This document shows, piece after piece, positions 25,078 through 33,639 of a stretch of DNA of 42,112 bases. Origin of the DNA: Spirochaetota bacterium (lineage in GTDB: Bacteria > Spirochaetota > UBA4802 > JAFGDQ01). A model generated the notes under the pieces. That model ran no database searches. It worked only from the letters and a program-made list of their open reading frames with translations, and was not told the origin of the DNA. The translations under genes were made by a program, and so were the position numbers. Each line of letters opens with the position of its first letter. Within the stretch, counting starts at the first letter, position 1. Location: the NCBI GenBank assembly GCA_016934735.1, contig JAFGSG010000040.1:1-42112 (forward strand), read 5' to 3'.

Positions 25078-25896
25078 TTAATTGGCCATGACTTTTGTGT
25101 TAATAATTTCAGCAAGCGGTATTATGTTTAAACCCGCAGTCTTAAGTCCCTGAAATATTTGTTTAAATTCATTCATTAAAGCATTTATATCATTTTTATT
25201 TCCGGGTTTTACGTCATGTAGCAGAATGATATCATCGGGGCCTGCTTTTCTTAGAATTTTTTTTGCAAGTCCCTTTATTCTTCTATTGCCGGCGTCCAGC
25301 CCTCTGCAACTCCAGTTTACGCAGTACATATTAAGATTAAGCAGAACATTGCGGAGCCTGGGATTTGTTATGCCAGCCGGCGGTCTGAATGCAAAAGCGT
25401 TTATTCCGAATTTTTGCAGGATATTTTTGCAGATGTTTATCTCGTTAAACAGCGTGTTTGTTTTCCGAAGCATAAGGAACGGGTCGTGCCTGTATGAATG
25501 GTTGCCAATAGAATGTCCCTGTGCCAGTATTTGTCTGATAATATGAGGATAGCGTTCTGCGTTTTCGCCTGTAACAAAAAAAACAGCTTTAGCAGAATGT
25601 TCAGCAAGCAGTTTTAGAACAGCAGGAGTCACGTCAGGATCTGGCCCGTCGTCAAAGGTAAGGGCAACAGCTTTTATGCCTGAATTACCTTTGCTTATAA
25701 CAGGAAGAAAAAAGCTTAGTCTTGTAATGAAAGGCGCAGAAAGGCATATAATCAGAAAGAGCAACAGGGGTACAGGAGCAAGTTTTGTATTAAAAAATAT
25801 AAGTACAACTGAGAATAGCACTGCAGCAATTCCGGAAATATGAAAAGGAGAAAGCGGAAAAAATGAGAAATTTTTCACTGAATTAAGCGCTCCCAT
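25078..25896 (-). CDS. Membrane-anchored polysaccharide deacetylase (NodB type)
   Basis: This 272-residue protein has N-terminal hydrophobic segments (about 18-36 and 42-66) and a NodB homology domain with TFDDGPDPD, the metal-binding HSIGNHSYRHDPF (His-x3-His), RPPAG and LLHD, so the catalytic set is complete. A longer frame back to 25974 would overlap the upstream gene by 100 bases; ATG 25896 (22-base overlap) or GTG 25878 (4-base GTGA overlap) is more credible. Family members remove N- or O-acetyl groups from sugars. In this cluster it might act on a glycosylated lipid. Confidence 0.82.
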   Translation of the reverse strand: MGALNSVKNFSFFPLSPFHISGIAAVLFSVVLIFFNTKLAPVPLLLFLIICLSAPFITRLSFFLPVISKGNSGIKAVALTFDDGPDPDVTPAVLKLLAEHSAKAVFFVTGENAERYPHIIRQILAQGHSIGNHSYRHDPFLMLRKTNTLFNEINICKNILQKFGINAFAFRPPAGITNPRLRNVLLNLNMYCVNWSCRGLDAGNRRIKGLAKKILRKAGPDDIILLHDVKPGNKNDINALMNEFKQIFQGLKTAGLNIIPLAEIINTKVMAN

Positions 25897-27224
25897 AGCG
25901 GACCTGTGTAACCATGCCTGTACATGCGTTTCAGCAGCCTGGAGATTTTTAATCCGCCTGAACCTATAACCCAATTGGATCTGCCGTTCGCATGATCTTC
26001 AATTGTTTTAATTATATCATTGTATGATATTGCTTTGGATTGATAGAATACCGGTTCAAGCAGAGAGTTCGAGTCCGATATTTGTCCTTCTGTTTTAGCA
26101 ATTTCATAGAGTTCAGTATGAGGATAAATTCTCATTCCACAGAAAATAAAGAATATCGTTTTGGATAATTTTTCGGCATTTTTAAGGGATTTTTCGAGTG
26201 TAGTAATATTTTCACCAGGGCCTCCGAATAGAAGGTAATGTGCAACATGTACTCCTGCCCTGGAAGCAAGATCATGTGAAGTAAAGATGTCCTTTACTTT
26301 AAACGGTTTTCGGTAACTGGCAAGCATATTATCACACATGGATTCTGTACCGAATTCTGCGTGTGTAAGTCCTGAGTCTGCAAGTATGCGGTAATAATCG
26401 GCCGGAGGATTGGTGGGAGCAAAGAAGGCTCCCCACGGAATCGAAAGGCCTGCTTTAACGAATGCTTTTGCAACTTCCATGCTGTGAGGATAACTGCAGT
26501 TTAGAGCAGAGTCAGTAATAAATAAGTATTTGGCACCTGCGTTCTGGAGTTCCAGTGCAGTTTTAGCGATCTCTTCCGGATTAAACAGCCTTAAGCGTAC
26601 TCCTTCTATATGCGGATAAGTACAATATATACATTTAAAGGAACAGCCTCTCTTTGTCTGAAGATTGAGCATTCCTCCTTTTTCTAAATAATAGTGAATA
26701 TATGAATTACCGGAATTAAAATTCCTTATAATGCGGTTATCCCATGGTTCAGGAATAACAGCATATGAATTTTTTGATATTATGCCGGGTATGGCACTGG
26801 TATCTTTTTTTTCCTGGATGGCATTCAGCAGAAGTCCCAGCCGTTCTCCTTCGCCCATAATACCATAGTCAGCATCCAGTGCTTTCATAAATTCCAAAGG
26901 AAAAATCGTAAAAGCGCTTCCTCCAACTATTATAAGAGCGGATGAGTTTTTCCTTAGTTCCCGTATCAGATCTTGATATTGTTCTATGAAATATTTCGTA
27001 TCTTTCGCATCTGTGTTGTCCACATTCCTTAATGAAATACCGATTACATCAGGTGTAATAGCTTTAACAGCGGTTCCGATAGATTCAGCATCTTCAAATT
27101 CATTAAAATCAATTATTCTGACTTTGTGATTTGCTGAAAGACTGCCGGCAACATAATCCAGGCCCAGCGGGTAGACAGGATAAGGCTCTTTAAGTTTATT
27201 TGCTGAAATTAAAACTATGTTCAT
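25875..27224 (-). CDS. B12-binding-type radical SAM enzyme
   Basis: This 449-residue protein has an N-terminal Rossmann-like cobalamin-binding-type domain (about 1-150, with YPLGLDYVAG and VGGSAFTIFP) and a radical SAM core with CSFKCIYC (Cys194, Cys198, Cys201), followed by GTESMCDNML and LLFGGPGE. The layout matches enzymes that methylate unactivated carbon or rearrange rings. It lies 21 bases after the CrtI-like gene and overlaps the deacetylase start. The substrate is unknown. Confidence 0.87.
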   Translation of the reverse strand: MNIVLISANKLKEPYPVYPLGLDYVAGSLSANHKVRIIDFNEFEDAESIGTAVKAITPDVIGISLRNVDNTDAKDTKYFIEQYQDLIRELRKNSSALIIVGGSAFTIFPLEFMKALDADYGIMGEGERLGLLLNAIQEKKDTSAIPGIISKNSYAVIPEPWDNRIIRNFNSGNSYIHYYLEKGGMLNLQTKRGCSFKCIYCTYPHIEGVRLRLFNPEEIAKTALELQNAGAKYLFITDSALNCSYPHSMEVAKAFVKAGLSIPWGAFFAPTNPPADYYRILADSGLTHAEFGTESMCDNMLASYRKPFKVKDIFTSHDLASRAGVHVAHYLLFGGPGENITTLEKSLKNAEKLSKTIFFIFCGMRIYPHTELYEIAKTEGQISDSNSLLEPVFYQSKAISYNDIIKTIEDHANGRSNWVIGSGGLKISRLLKRMYRHGYTGPLWERLIQ

Positions 27225-27245
27225 TCGAGTTATATAAAGCCGTTA

Positions 27246-28733
27246 TTAGAATTTGTTAATGCTTTTTAATTCATTATAAAATATTTCACTTCCAACTATA
27301 TCTTTTACAGTCATCAAAGAGCCAAGCGCTGTGCCGAGAATGCCGGGAGCAAGTACGCTCTGGCCGGCAAGATACAATCCCTTGACAGAAGTCCTGTTAA
27401 GGGAGGCTGTTTTTAACAGCTGATCGGCAGAACGAAGTACGCCGTACGCGGAACCGTCCGGGCTGGCAACCCAGTCTCTTATTGTCAAGGGGGTATAAAC
27501 ATCAAGCAATTTAATTATTTTAAGAATGCCAAGATAATTTGAAGCTGGTTTAGCCAGTTCTTCGGCTTCTTTCTCTTTTTTGTCGATGTAATCATTGCCT
27601 CTTCTGCCGCTGTATGTGTTTTCCCATTTTTTCCAGTTGCTGATTTTATCTGTGGAAATGATAGTAAGAAGATTTATATCCGGTTTTTCAGTTGTTCTAA
27701 GCTGGAAAAACACACCCTTTGATAAAGAGCCGTCTTTGGCAACCTTAAGTTTAAAAATGTTATAGGGCAATTCTTTATGAGCATTAGAATCGAGCGCATA
27801 TTGTGCTGAAAACATTCCATCAGTATTTTCAATTTGATTTATCCGTTTAATATAAGCTGGCTTAGCGGCTCCTTCCTGTAAAATATTAAGCATTGTTTTA
27901 GGATGAATTGCTGCTATAATTGTATTTACTTTTAGCTCCAATCCTGATTTTAGTTTAATGCCGCATATGATGCGGTCATTTGTCAAAATTTTATCCGCTT
28001 CTTCATCAAGGAATATTTCTCCTCCGAGTTCCTTAAATCTGTCCGCAAATATATCCGCCATATCTGATCCGCTTGTTTTTAATCGCCATGATGAAAACAG
28101 GTAGGTGGAAAGAACATTATAATGATAAAAAACAGGGCATTTAATTAAAGGAAGCCCGATCCATGTACACGGTACTTCAAGAACACTGCGCAGGTTTTTT
28201 GAACAATTTAACTTTGAAAGAAAGCCGCCTATGGAATCAAATAATTCAAATGAAGAAAAAATTGAATGGTTATCATTCCTGCCGAAAAGAAAGTCGAGCG
28301 ACTGCATCATGGACGCGACTTTTTTTAATCCTGTCATTATTTCAGTTATTTGCGCATTATCCGATGGAAATTTTTCCCTGAGAGCATTTTCATAAGCTTC
28401 GATTCCGGACGGCAGTTCAAATGAAAAGTCATCAAATATATATTTGTCTATGGGACTATCAATACCCATACGCTCCAGAGAAAGCCTTGAAGTAACACCG
28501 AGATAATCAAATATTCTGCGCAGAGGCTGATCCTTATCCAGAGATCCCAGATAATGCACACCGACAGGGCAGTTTATGCCGTTTCGCTTATAGCTTCGCA
28601 TCATGCCGCCCGGTTCGCGGTTTTTTTCAATTATTGTAACTTTATATCCGAGTTTTAATAATATTATCCCGCAGGAAAGCCCGCCTATGCCTGAACCTAT
28701 AATTAAAACATTATTAGTGTAATTTTTATTCAT
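27246..28733 (-). CDS. CrtI/CrtISO-like FAD-dependent desaturase or isomerase
   Basis: This 495-residue protein has the FAD-binding GSGIGG near residue 13, then IIEKNREPGGMMRSYKRNG, and a C-terminal GLYLAGQSVLAPGILGTALGSL, all typical of phytoene desaturase, carotenoid isomerase and retinol saturase relatives. It desaturates, saturates or isomerises polyene chains. No other carotenoid gene is present, so a fatty polyene from this cluster is a better substrate guess. ATG 28733 is chosen; an ATG five codons upstream (28748) has no better ribosome site. It begins the - strand train. Confidence 0.84.
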   Translation of the reverse strand: MNKNYTNNVLIIGSGIGGLSCGIILLKLGYKVTIIEKNREPGGMMRSYKRNGINCPVGVHYLGSLDKDQPLRRIFDYLGVTSRLSLERMGIDSPIDKYIFDDFSFELPSGIEAYENALREKFPSDNAQITEIMTGLKKVASMMQSLDFLFGRNDNHSIFSSFELFDSIGGFLSKLNCSKNLRSVLEVPCTWIGLPLIKCPVFYHYNVLSTYLFSSWRLKTSGSDMADIFADRFKELGGEIFLDEEADKILTNDRIICGIKLKSGLELKVNTIIAAIHPKTMLNILQEGAAKPAYIKRINQIENTDGMFSAQYALDSNAHKELPYNIFKLKVAKDGSLSKGVFFQLRTTEKPDINLLTIISTDKISNWKKWENTYSGRRGNDYIDKKEKEAEELAKPASNYLGILKIIKLLDVYTPLTIRDWVASPDGSAYGVLRSADQLLKTASLNRTSVKGLYLAGQSVLAPGILGTALGSLMTVKDIVGSEIFYNELKSINKF

Positions 28734-28765
28734 TAGAGGCCTGTTCATATTTCATGAGTTGAATT

Positions 28766-28866
28766 ATGGTTACCTCTAATAATCAAATTTGGATGTAACC
28801 ATTGGGAACAGATTGCTGTAAAAATCAGGTTTTTTATTTGATAAAACAATAAAAAATCTGATTTTT
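28766..28866. repeat. Two hairpins upstream of the CrtI-like gene
   Basis: ATGGTTAC (28766-28773) pairs with GTAACCAT (28795-28802). Then a 19-bp near-perfect stem (28820-28838 with 28848-28866, one G-T pair) follows. Both fall in the 393-base gap between divergent genes, in the likely leader of the - strand train. They may be regulatory leader structures or a small repeat. The rest of the gap is AT-rich. Confidence 0.5.
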
Positions 28867-28988
28867 AGAGGTTCCAATTATATTATTTTAAGCAGAAAGT
28901 TATAGTCAAGTAAAAGATTTAGTGCATTAAATATGTATAGTAAATATCTTGACTTAATTGAATTATTTAAAAAGTGTTGCACACTTAT

Positions 28989-28994
28989 TATAAT
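28989..28994 (+). promoter_or_regulatory. Candidate -10 box for ilvC
   Basis: A perfect TATAAT lies about 150 bases before the ilvC ATG. The -35 region 17 bases upstream (TTTAAA) is only fair, and a better TTGACT (28949-28954) is too far away to pair with it. Confidence 0.3.
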
Positions 28995-29141
28995 TATTTT
29001 AAGCGGTATTTTATAAAATTTACTTGCGAAAAGGATTATTTGTTTATTAGATAAACAGAATAAATAATTTTTTCCCATTGGTCGAATAAGTAAAGGCTCA
29101 TAAAAACTATGTTCATAAATTCATATTAAGGAGATAAGAAT

Positions 29142-30137
29142 ATGGCAAAAATGTATTATGACAAGGATGCCAATCTGGGCATCATAAAGAACAAGACGAT
29201 AGCAGTAATAGGCTATGGCAGTCAGGGACATGCACAGGCTCAGAACCTGCGGGACAGCGGGCTCAAGGTTATTGTATCCGAGCTGGCGGGCACAGATAAT
29301 TACAAGCTTGCGCAGAAGCATAAATTTAAACCTGTGCCTGCAAGCGAGGCTGCGCAAAAAGCGGACATTATTCAGATCCTTGCACAGGATCATATTCAGG
29401 CGAAATTATACAAGAATGAAGTTGAGCCGTTTTTAAAAACGGGCAAAACACTTGTTTTTTCACACGGATTTAATATCCACTTCGGCCAGATCGTTCCTCC
29501 GAAAAATGTCGATGTTATAATGGTAGCTCCCAAGGGTCCTGGCCATCTTGTAAGAAGCGAATATCAGAAAAAAGGCGGTGTGCCGTGTCTCATTGCTATT
29601 TTCAATAATGCGTCCGGTAAAGCAAAGGATACTGCTTTAGCATATGCAAAGGGGATAGGAGCAACAAGAGCAGGTGTTATTGAGACTACTTTTAAAGAAG
29701 AAACGGAAACAGATCTTTTTGGAGAACAGGCTGTACTGTGCGGTGGAGTAACAGAACTTGTAAAAGCAGGATTTGAAACTCTTGTCGGGGCAGGATATCA
29801 GCCGGAAATCGCGTATTTTGAGTGCATGCACGAGCTGAAGCTTATTGTTGATCTTTTTTATCAGGGCGGCATGAACTATATGAGGTATTCAGTATCCGAT
29901 ACTGCTGAATATGGCGATTATATAGCAGGCAAGCAGGTTATAAACAAGAAATCCAGAAAAGCAATGAAGAAACTTCTCGCAAATGTTCAGAACGGCTCTT
30001 TTGCGAAGCAGTGGATCGAGGAAAATGAAAAGGGCAGGCCGAATTTCAACAGGATGAAAGAAGAAGGGAAGAATCATCAGATCGAGAAAGTCGGCGCTGA
30101 ACTCCGCAAGATGATGAAGTGGATTGAATCGAAATAA
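29142..30137 (+). CDS. ilvC: Ketol-acid reductoisomerase (class I)
   Basis: This 331-residue enzyme of valine, leucine and isoleucine synthesis isomerises and reduces acetolactate. It has [19 protein letters not shown] for the cofactor, [29 protein letters not shown] for metal binding and [17 protein letters not shown] precedes the ATG. The loop after the second beta-strand reads [10 protein letters not shown] rather than the Arg/Ser-rich sequence of NADPH enzymes, so the cofactor preference may differ. It stands alone, without ilvB/N nearby. Confidence 0.95.
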   Translation: MAKMYYDKDANLGIIKNKTIAVIGYGSQGHAQAQNLRDSGLKVIVSELAGTDNYKLAQKHKFKPVPASEAAQKADIIQILAQDHIQAKLYKNEVEPFLKTGKTLVFSHGFNIHFGQIVPPKNVDVIMVAPKGPGHLVRSEYQKKGGVPCLIAIFNNASGKAKDTALAYAKGIGATRAGVIETTFKEETETDLFGEQAVLCGGVTELVKAGFETLVGAGYQPEIAYFECMHELKLIVDLFYQGGMNYMRYSVSDTAEYGDYIAGKQVINKKSRKAMKKLLANVQNGSFAKQWIEENEKGRPNFNRMKEEGKNHQIEKVGAELRKMMKWIESK

Positions 30138-30175
30138 GCAGCTGCAATTATTTTAAAGATCGATTAATAAAATTT

Positions 30176-30217
30176 CCGCAGAGACACAGAGATTTTAATA
30201 AATCAGTGTCTCTGCGG
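30176..30217 (+). repeat. 12-bp hairpin downstream of ilvC
   Basis: CCGCAGAGACAC (30176-30187) pairs perfectly with GTGTCTCTGCGG (30206-30217). It is followed by TATATTTT, so it may end the ilvC transcript. The wording is like other CAGAGA/CACAGA intergenic sequences here (22759 region; GACGCAGAGAACG near 33592), suggesting a dispersed repeat. Confidence 0.6.
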
Positions 30218-30348
30218 TATATTTTAAAGTAACTGCCTTTTTTTGCAACTATATACTTCAACCGTTGTCTTCATAATTATTGAAGCACCAATCTTAACCC
30301 GAAATCAAACAGTTTGATAAAATACTAGTAATTTTAAGGGATAAAATC

Positions 30349-32109
30349 ATGCAAACTAACGTACTACTTGTGTATCCGGAAATACCTACAACATACTGGA
30401 GTTTTAAATACGCCATTCCTTTTATCGGCAAGAAATCCACAATGCCTCCTCTTGGTCTTATCACTGTTGCAGCCTTAATACCGGAAAATTACTCTCTGAA
30501 ACTTGTTGACATGAATGTTAGCGAACTGTCAGAGCAGGCTGTTAAGGAGGCGGATATTGTTTTTGTTTCCGCTATGATCGTTCAAAAAGCTTCACTGCTG
30601 AAGGTGATTGAGCTTTGCAATAAGTGCGGAACGCCTGTCGCCGCCGGAGGGCCGTATCCTACATCGTCTCATAAAGAAATAGAAGGAGTGGATTATTTTA
30701 TTTTAAATGAAGCAGAGGTTACTTTACCGGAGTTTATAAAGGATTATGAGAACGGCACTCCGAATAAAATATATACGAGCGATATTAAACCGGATATAAC
30801 AAAAACGCCGGTCCCAAGACTTGATCTCATCCATGATGTAAAGGATTATGTTTTTTTAGCGCTTCAGTATTCGCGTGGATGCCCGTTTAATTGTGAATTC
30901 TGCGATATTATAGAAATGTTCGGCAGAGTCCAGCGCACAAAAAAGCCGGAGCAGTTTATTAATGAAATGGAAGCGGTTTACAATATAGGATTTCGCGGTT
31001 CATTATTTATTGTTGATGATAATTTTATAGGAAATAAAGCAAAAGTAAAAGCACTTTTAATGGCAATAATCAAATGGCAGAAGGAAAAAAATTATCCTTT
31101 CAGATTGTTCACTGAAGCCAGTATAAATTTAGCCCAGGATGACGAATTGCTCGACTCTATGGTAGAGGCCGGTTTTGAGAATGTTTTCGTAGGAATTGAG
31201 ACGCCTGATGTTAATACACTGGCGTTAACTCAAAAAACGCAGAACCTGAGAGAAGACATTTTTGAAAATATAAAAAAAATTCAGACACATGGTATGGAAG
31301 TGTACGGGGGATTCATTGTGGGATTCGATTCTGATCCGTCTGATATTTTTGAAAGGCAGATCGATTTTATTCAGAAAGCGGGAATCCCTGTTGCGATGAT
31401 TGGTCTGCTGACAGCGCTTCCGAATACCCAGCTTTACAGAAGGCTCCTGGCTGAAGGCAGGTTAACGGGCGCTTCGAAAGGGAACAATACCCACGACTTT
31501 GAGATTAATTATATTCCAAAAATGCCGAAGAAAAAATTGATGGAAGGATATAAACGCATTATATCCGAAATATATAGTCCAAAAAATTATTTTGAAAGAT
31601 GTTTAACTCTTTTATACCGGTTGCCCAGCAAAAAAATTATCAATGATAAAGTTACCTGGATTGATTTTAAAGCTCTTATTTTATCTGTTTTAAAACAGGG
31701 TTTCTCATCCTATGGGCTGATATATTTTAAATATTTATTAAAAATATTATTTAAAAAAAGCAGTCTTTTCCCATTGGCTGTAAACTATGCTGTTAAAGGT
31801 TATCATTTTTTCAGGATAACCGAAGAGATAGTTAAAGCTGAAGAATTTTCATCAATGCTTGAAACGCATTTAGAAGGATTAAAGGCTGAAATTGCGGATA
31901 TAATGCACAAAGGCAATACTTTAATAGCTTCAAAGATGGAAAAGTACAAAATTGGCTTACAGTATAAAACAGGAAAAAAATATCGACAAATGAGCCGTGA
32001 TATGCAAGTATATTTAACAGAGAGGTTGGATAAATTCGAGAACTATTGCGATTTAGTTACTGCTCAGTGGAAAGAAAAACTGCATTTATCGAATAAAAGT
32101 GAGGACTGA
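30349..32109 (+). CDS. B12-binding radical SAM protein with DUF4070-like C-terminus
   Basis: The 586 residues comprise a cobalamin-binding-type domain (about 1-150, with MPPLGLITVAALIP and AAGGPYPTS), a radical SAM core with CPFNCEFC (Cys178, Cys182, Cys185), GIETPDVNTL and GGFIVGFDSDP, and a C-terminal domain like DUF4070. The family includes the hopanoid C-3 methylase HpnR and related methylases. The last 100 residues are charged and probably helical. AGGG precedes the ATG. Its position near the lipid cluster suggests, but does not prove, that it methylates a lipid. Confidence 0.86.
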   Translation: MQTNVLLVYPEIPTTYWSFKYAIPFIGKKSTMPPLGLITVAALIPENYSLKLVDMNVSELSEQAVKEADIVFVSAMIVQKASLLKVIELCNKCGTPVAAGGPYPTSSHKEIEGVDYFILNEAEVTLPEFIKDYENGTPNKIYTSDIKPDITKTPVPRLDLIHDVKDYVFLALQYSRGCPFNCEFCDIIEMFGRVQRTKKPEQFINEMEAVYNIGFRGSLFIVDDNFIGNKAKVKALLMAIIKWQKEKNYPFRLFTEASINLAQDDELLDSMVEAGFENVFVGIETPDVNTLALTQKTQNLREDIFENIKKIQTHGMEVYGGFIVGFDSDPSDIFERQIDFIQKAGIPVAMIGLLTALPNTQLYRRLLAEGRLTGASKGNNTHDFEINYIPKMPKKKLMEGYKRIISEIYSPKNYFERCLTLLYRLPSKKIINDKVTWIDFKALILSVLKQGFSSYGLIYFKYLLKILFKKSSLFPLAVNYAVKGYHFFRITEEIVKAEEFSSMLETHLEGLKAEIADIMHKGNTLIASKMEKYKIGLQYKTGKKYRQMSRDMQVYLTERLDKFENYCDLVTAQWKEKLHLSNKSED

Positions 32110-32214
32110 TTGACCTTATACCTCCAGGCCGCTTGTGTGAATCCGCCTCTCGGGATTTTTAAAAAAAGCAGAGCGGGAAATAAGGATTTTAAATTAATTA
32201 TTAAGGAGAGGTAA

Positions 32215-32565
32215 ATGGAAACACTGGCAGTTGCCGCGCAGGTTATTGTAACAATAATTCCAATAGTCGGCATTGTTATGGGATGTGCAGTCATCTTTTT
32301 CTATATATTCTATAATCATAAGCAAAAGATGCTGATGATCGAAAAGGGAACAAGTTTAAAAAGTAATTTTGATCTGGGTATATTCAGCATCTTTACCGGC
32401 CTGCTTCTTTTTTGTATTGGGCTATGTTTGACTATATTCTTCGCGCTAAAAGAAGGAATAAGTTATAGTTTACTAAGCGGTATTATACCGCTGTCGTGCG
32501 GTGTCAGTCTGATATTTTATTACATTATACGCATTATTTTCAATAAGAAAAGCAATGCAAAATGA
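32215..32565 (+). CDS. Three-helix membrane protein preceding a sigma factor (DUF6249-like)
   Basis: This 116-residue protein has three hydrophobic segments (about 6-31, 54-76, 84-106), with a charged KQKMLMIEKG between the first two. It resembles the DUF6249 family often encoded beside ECF sigma factors. AAGGAGAGG precedes the ATG. It overlaps the sigma factor gene by 11 bases, so the three genes 32215-33569 form one unit. Function is unknown, possibly envelope sensing. Confidence 0.78.
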   Translation: METLAVAAQVIVTIIPIVGIVMGCAVIFFYIFYNHKQKMLMIEKGTSLKSNFDLGIFSIFTGLLLFCIGLCLTIFFALKEGISYSLLSGIIPLSCGVSLIFYYIIRIIFNKKSNAK

Positions 32566-33115
32566 TATACATCCGGATGAACGGATTGTGCGGCAGGTAT
32601 TGAACGGAGACATTGAATGCTTTAGGGTAATTGTCAGCCGGTATCAATCCTATATTTATAGTATTGGAATGAGGTTTTTTAGAAACAATGATGATTCAAA
32701 TGACTTTGTCCAGGATGTGTTTTTAAAAGTGTATAATGAATTAAAATCATTCAGAGGCAGTGCACCGTTCCGTTCATGGCTTACAAGGATCGCGTATAAT
32801 TTCGGAATAAACAGGATAAACGCGAAAAAAATTGATAAAGTTATTTTTGAAGAATCGATTTCCGGTGAGCCGACACCTGAACAAATCCATTTAAAAGACG
32901 AAACAATAAATTTGCTCAGAAGGACTGTGGATCTGCTGCCCGAGCAGTACAGGGTATGCGTTGATCTTTATTTTTATATGGGACTTAAGTATGCTGATAT
33001 AGAGAGCATCACAGGTTATCCTGTTAACACAATTAAATCGAATGTGCTTCGGGCCAAGCAAATCTTAAGAGATAAGCTTCGGGGAAGCATTGCGGAGGAT
33101 TATCATGAAATGTGA
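32555..33115 (+). CDS. ECF-type RNA polymerase sigma factor
   Basis: This 186-residue sigma-70-family protein has region 2 (about 25-95, with DDSNDFVQDVFLKVYNELKSFRG and FRSWLTRIAYNFGIN) and region 4 (about 120-175, with LLPEQYRVCVDLYFYMGLKYADIESITG), and lacks regions 1 and 3. It should direct RNA polymerase to a stress or envelope regulon. The next gene, overlapping by 11 bases, is a zinc-finger membrane protein that fits an anti-sigma factor. Confidence 0.92.
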   Translation: MQNDIHPDERIVRQVLNGDIECFRVIVSRYQSYIYSIGMRFFRNNDDSNDFVQDVFLKVYNELKSFRGSAPFRSWLTRIAYNFGINRINAKKIDKVIFEESISGEPTPEQIHLKDETINLLRRTVDLLPEQYRVCVDLYFYMGLKYADIESITGYPVNTIKSNVLRAKQILRDKLRGSIAEDYHEM

Positions 33116-33569
33116 GAAAGTCATTAATGATTTTCTAAATCAGGACGACAGCAGGTATCCTGCATTTTTAATAAGATTGCATATTGCTTTTTGTTCACGA
33201 TGCAGGAAAGAGGTAAGTATCCTGCAGAAAATTTTCGTTTACGCACGCACAAGTTCTTCCTTTAAAATGCCGGATGATCTGAGCAATCCGATTATGCGCA
33301 GAATATTCAAATCTGATGTGATTTATGAAAAAAATATTTCATCATCAAAATGGCTTTTATCCGGCATTGTTATATTCCTGAGCATATTTCTTGTGTCGTA
33401 CAGCGACTCTTTTATATGGCTGAGATCGCATTTCGGCAGCCTGCTGGAAATACCGCTTTATATTGTCATGGGATTTATTATTACTTTATATGCAGCTATG
33501 TATATAGGAACCCATATAGATGATATGAGGAAGTTTGTTAAGTTTATTGAAAACAGGATAAATTTGTAG
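33105..33569 (+). CDS. Zinc-finger membrane anti-sigma factor
   Basis: This 154-residue protein has an N-terminal ZAS-type motif, Cys3-x22-His26-x3-Cys30-x2-Cys33 (LHIAFCSRC), and two membrane segments (about 81-101 and 112-136). ATG 33105 sits behind GGAGG; a TTG five codons earlier is less likely. By position and motif it should hold the upstream sigma factor inactive at the membrane until a signal arrives. The two-helix membrane part with a short C-terminus is unusual. Confidence 0.8.
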   Translation: MKCEKVINDFLNQDDSRYPAFLIRLHIAFCSRCRKEVSILQKIFVYARTSSSFKMPDDLSNPIMRRIFKSDVIYEKNISSSKWLLSGIVIFLSIFLVSYSDSFIWLRSHFGSLLEIPLYIVMGFIITLYAAMYIGTHIDDMRKFVKFIENRINL

Positions 33570-33639
33570 GATTCCGGTTATTTTCGTTTTAGACGCAGAG
33601 AACGTAAAAAAACCCGGGCTTAATATTTTTAAGTATGCT

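Noticed and set aside
25897..25974. Longer N-terminus for the deacetylase
   Set aside because: It would overlap the upstream radical SAM gene by 100 bases and adds a charged segment before the membrane anchor; starts at 25896 or 25878 fit better.
12623..28748. Naming the cluster a standard aryl polyene or carotenoid cluster
   Set aside because: No ammonia lyase, methyltransferase, MMPL exporter or LolA-type gene of aryl polyene loci, and no phytoene synthase; the radical SAM genes are not explained by either.
12623..28748. Naming the cluster a ladderane pathway outright
   Set aside because: The resemblance is in gene content only, the anammox proposal itself is unproven, and no sequence comparison could be run.
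28878..29078. 66-codon - strand frame before ilvC
   Set aside because: AT-rich Ile/Leu/Asn-rich translation with no ribosome site or motif; it lies in a promoter region.
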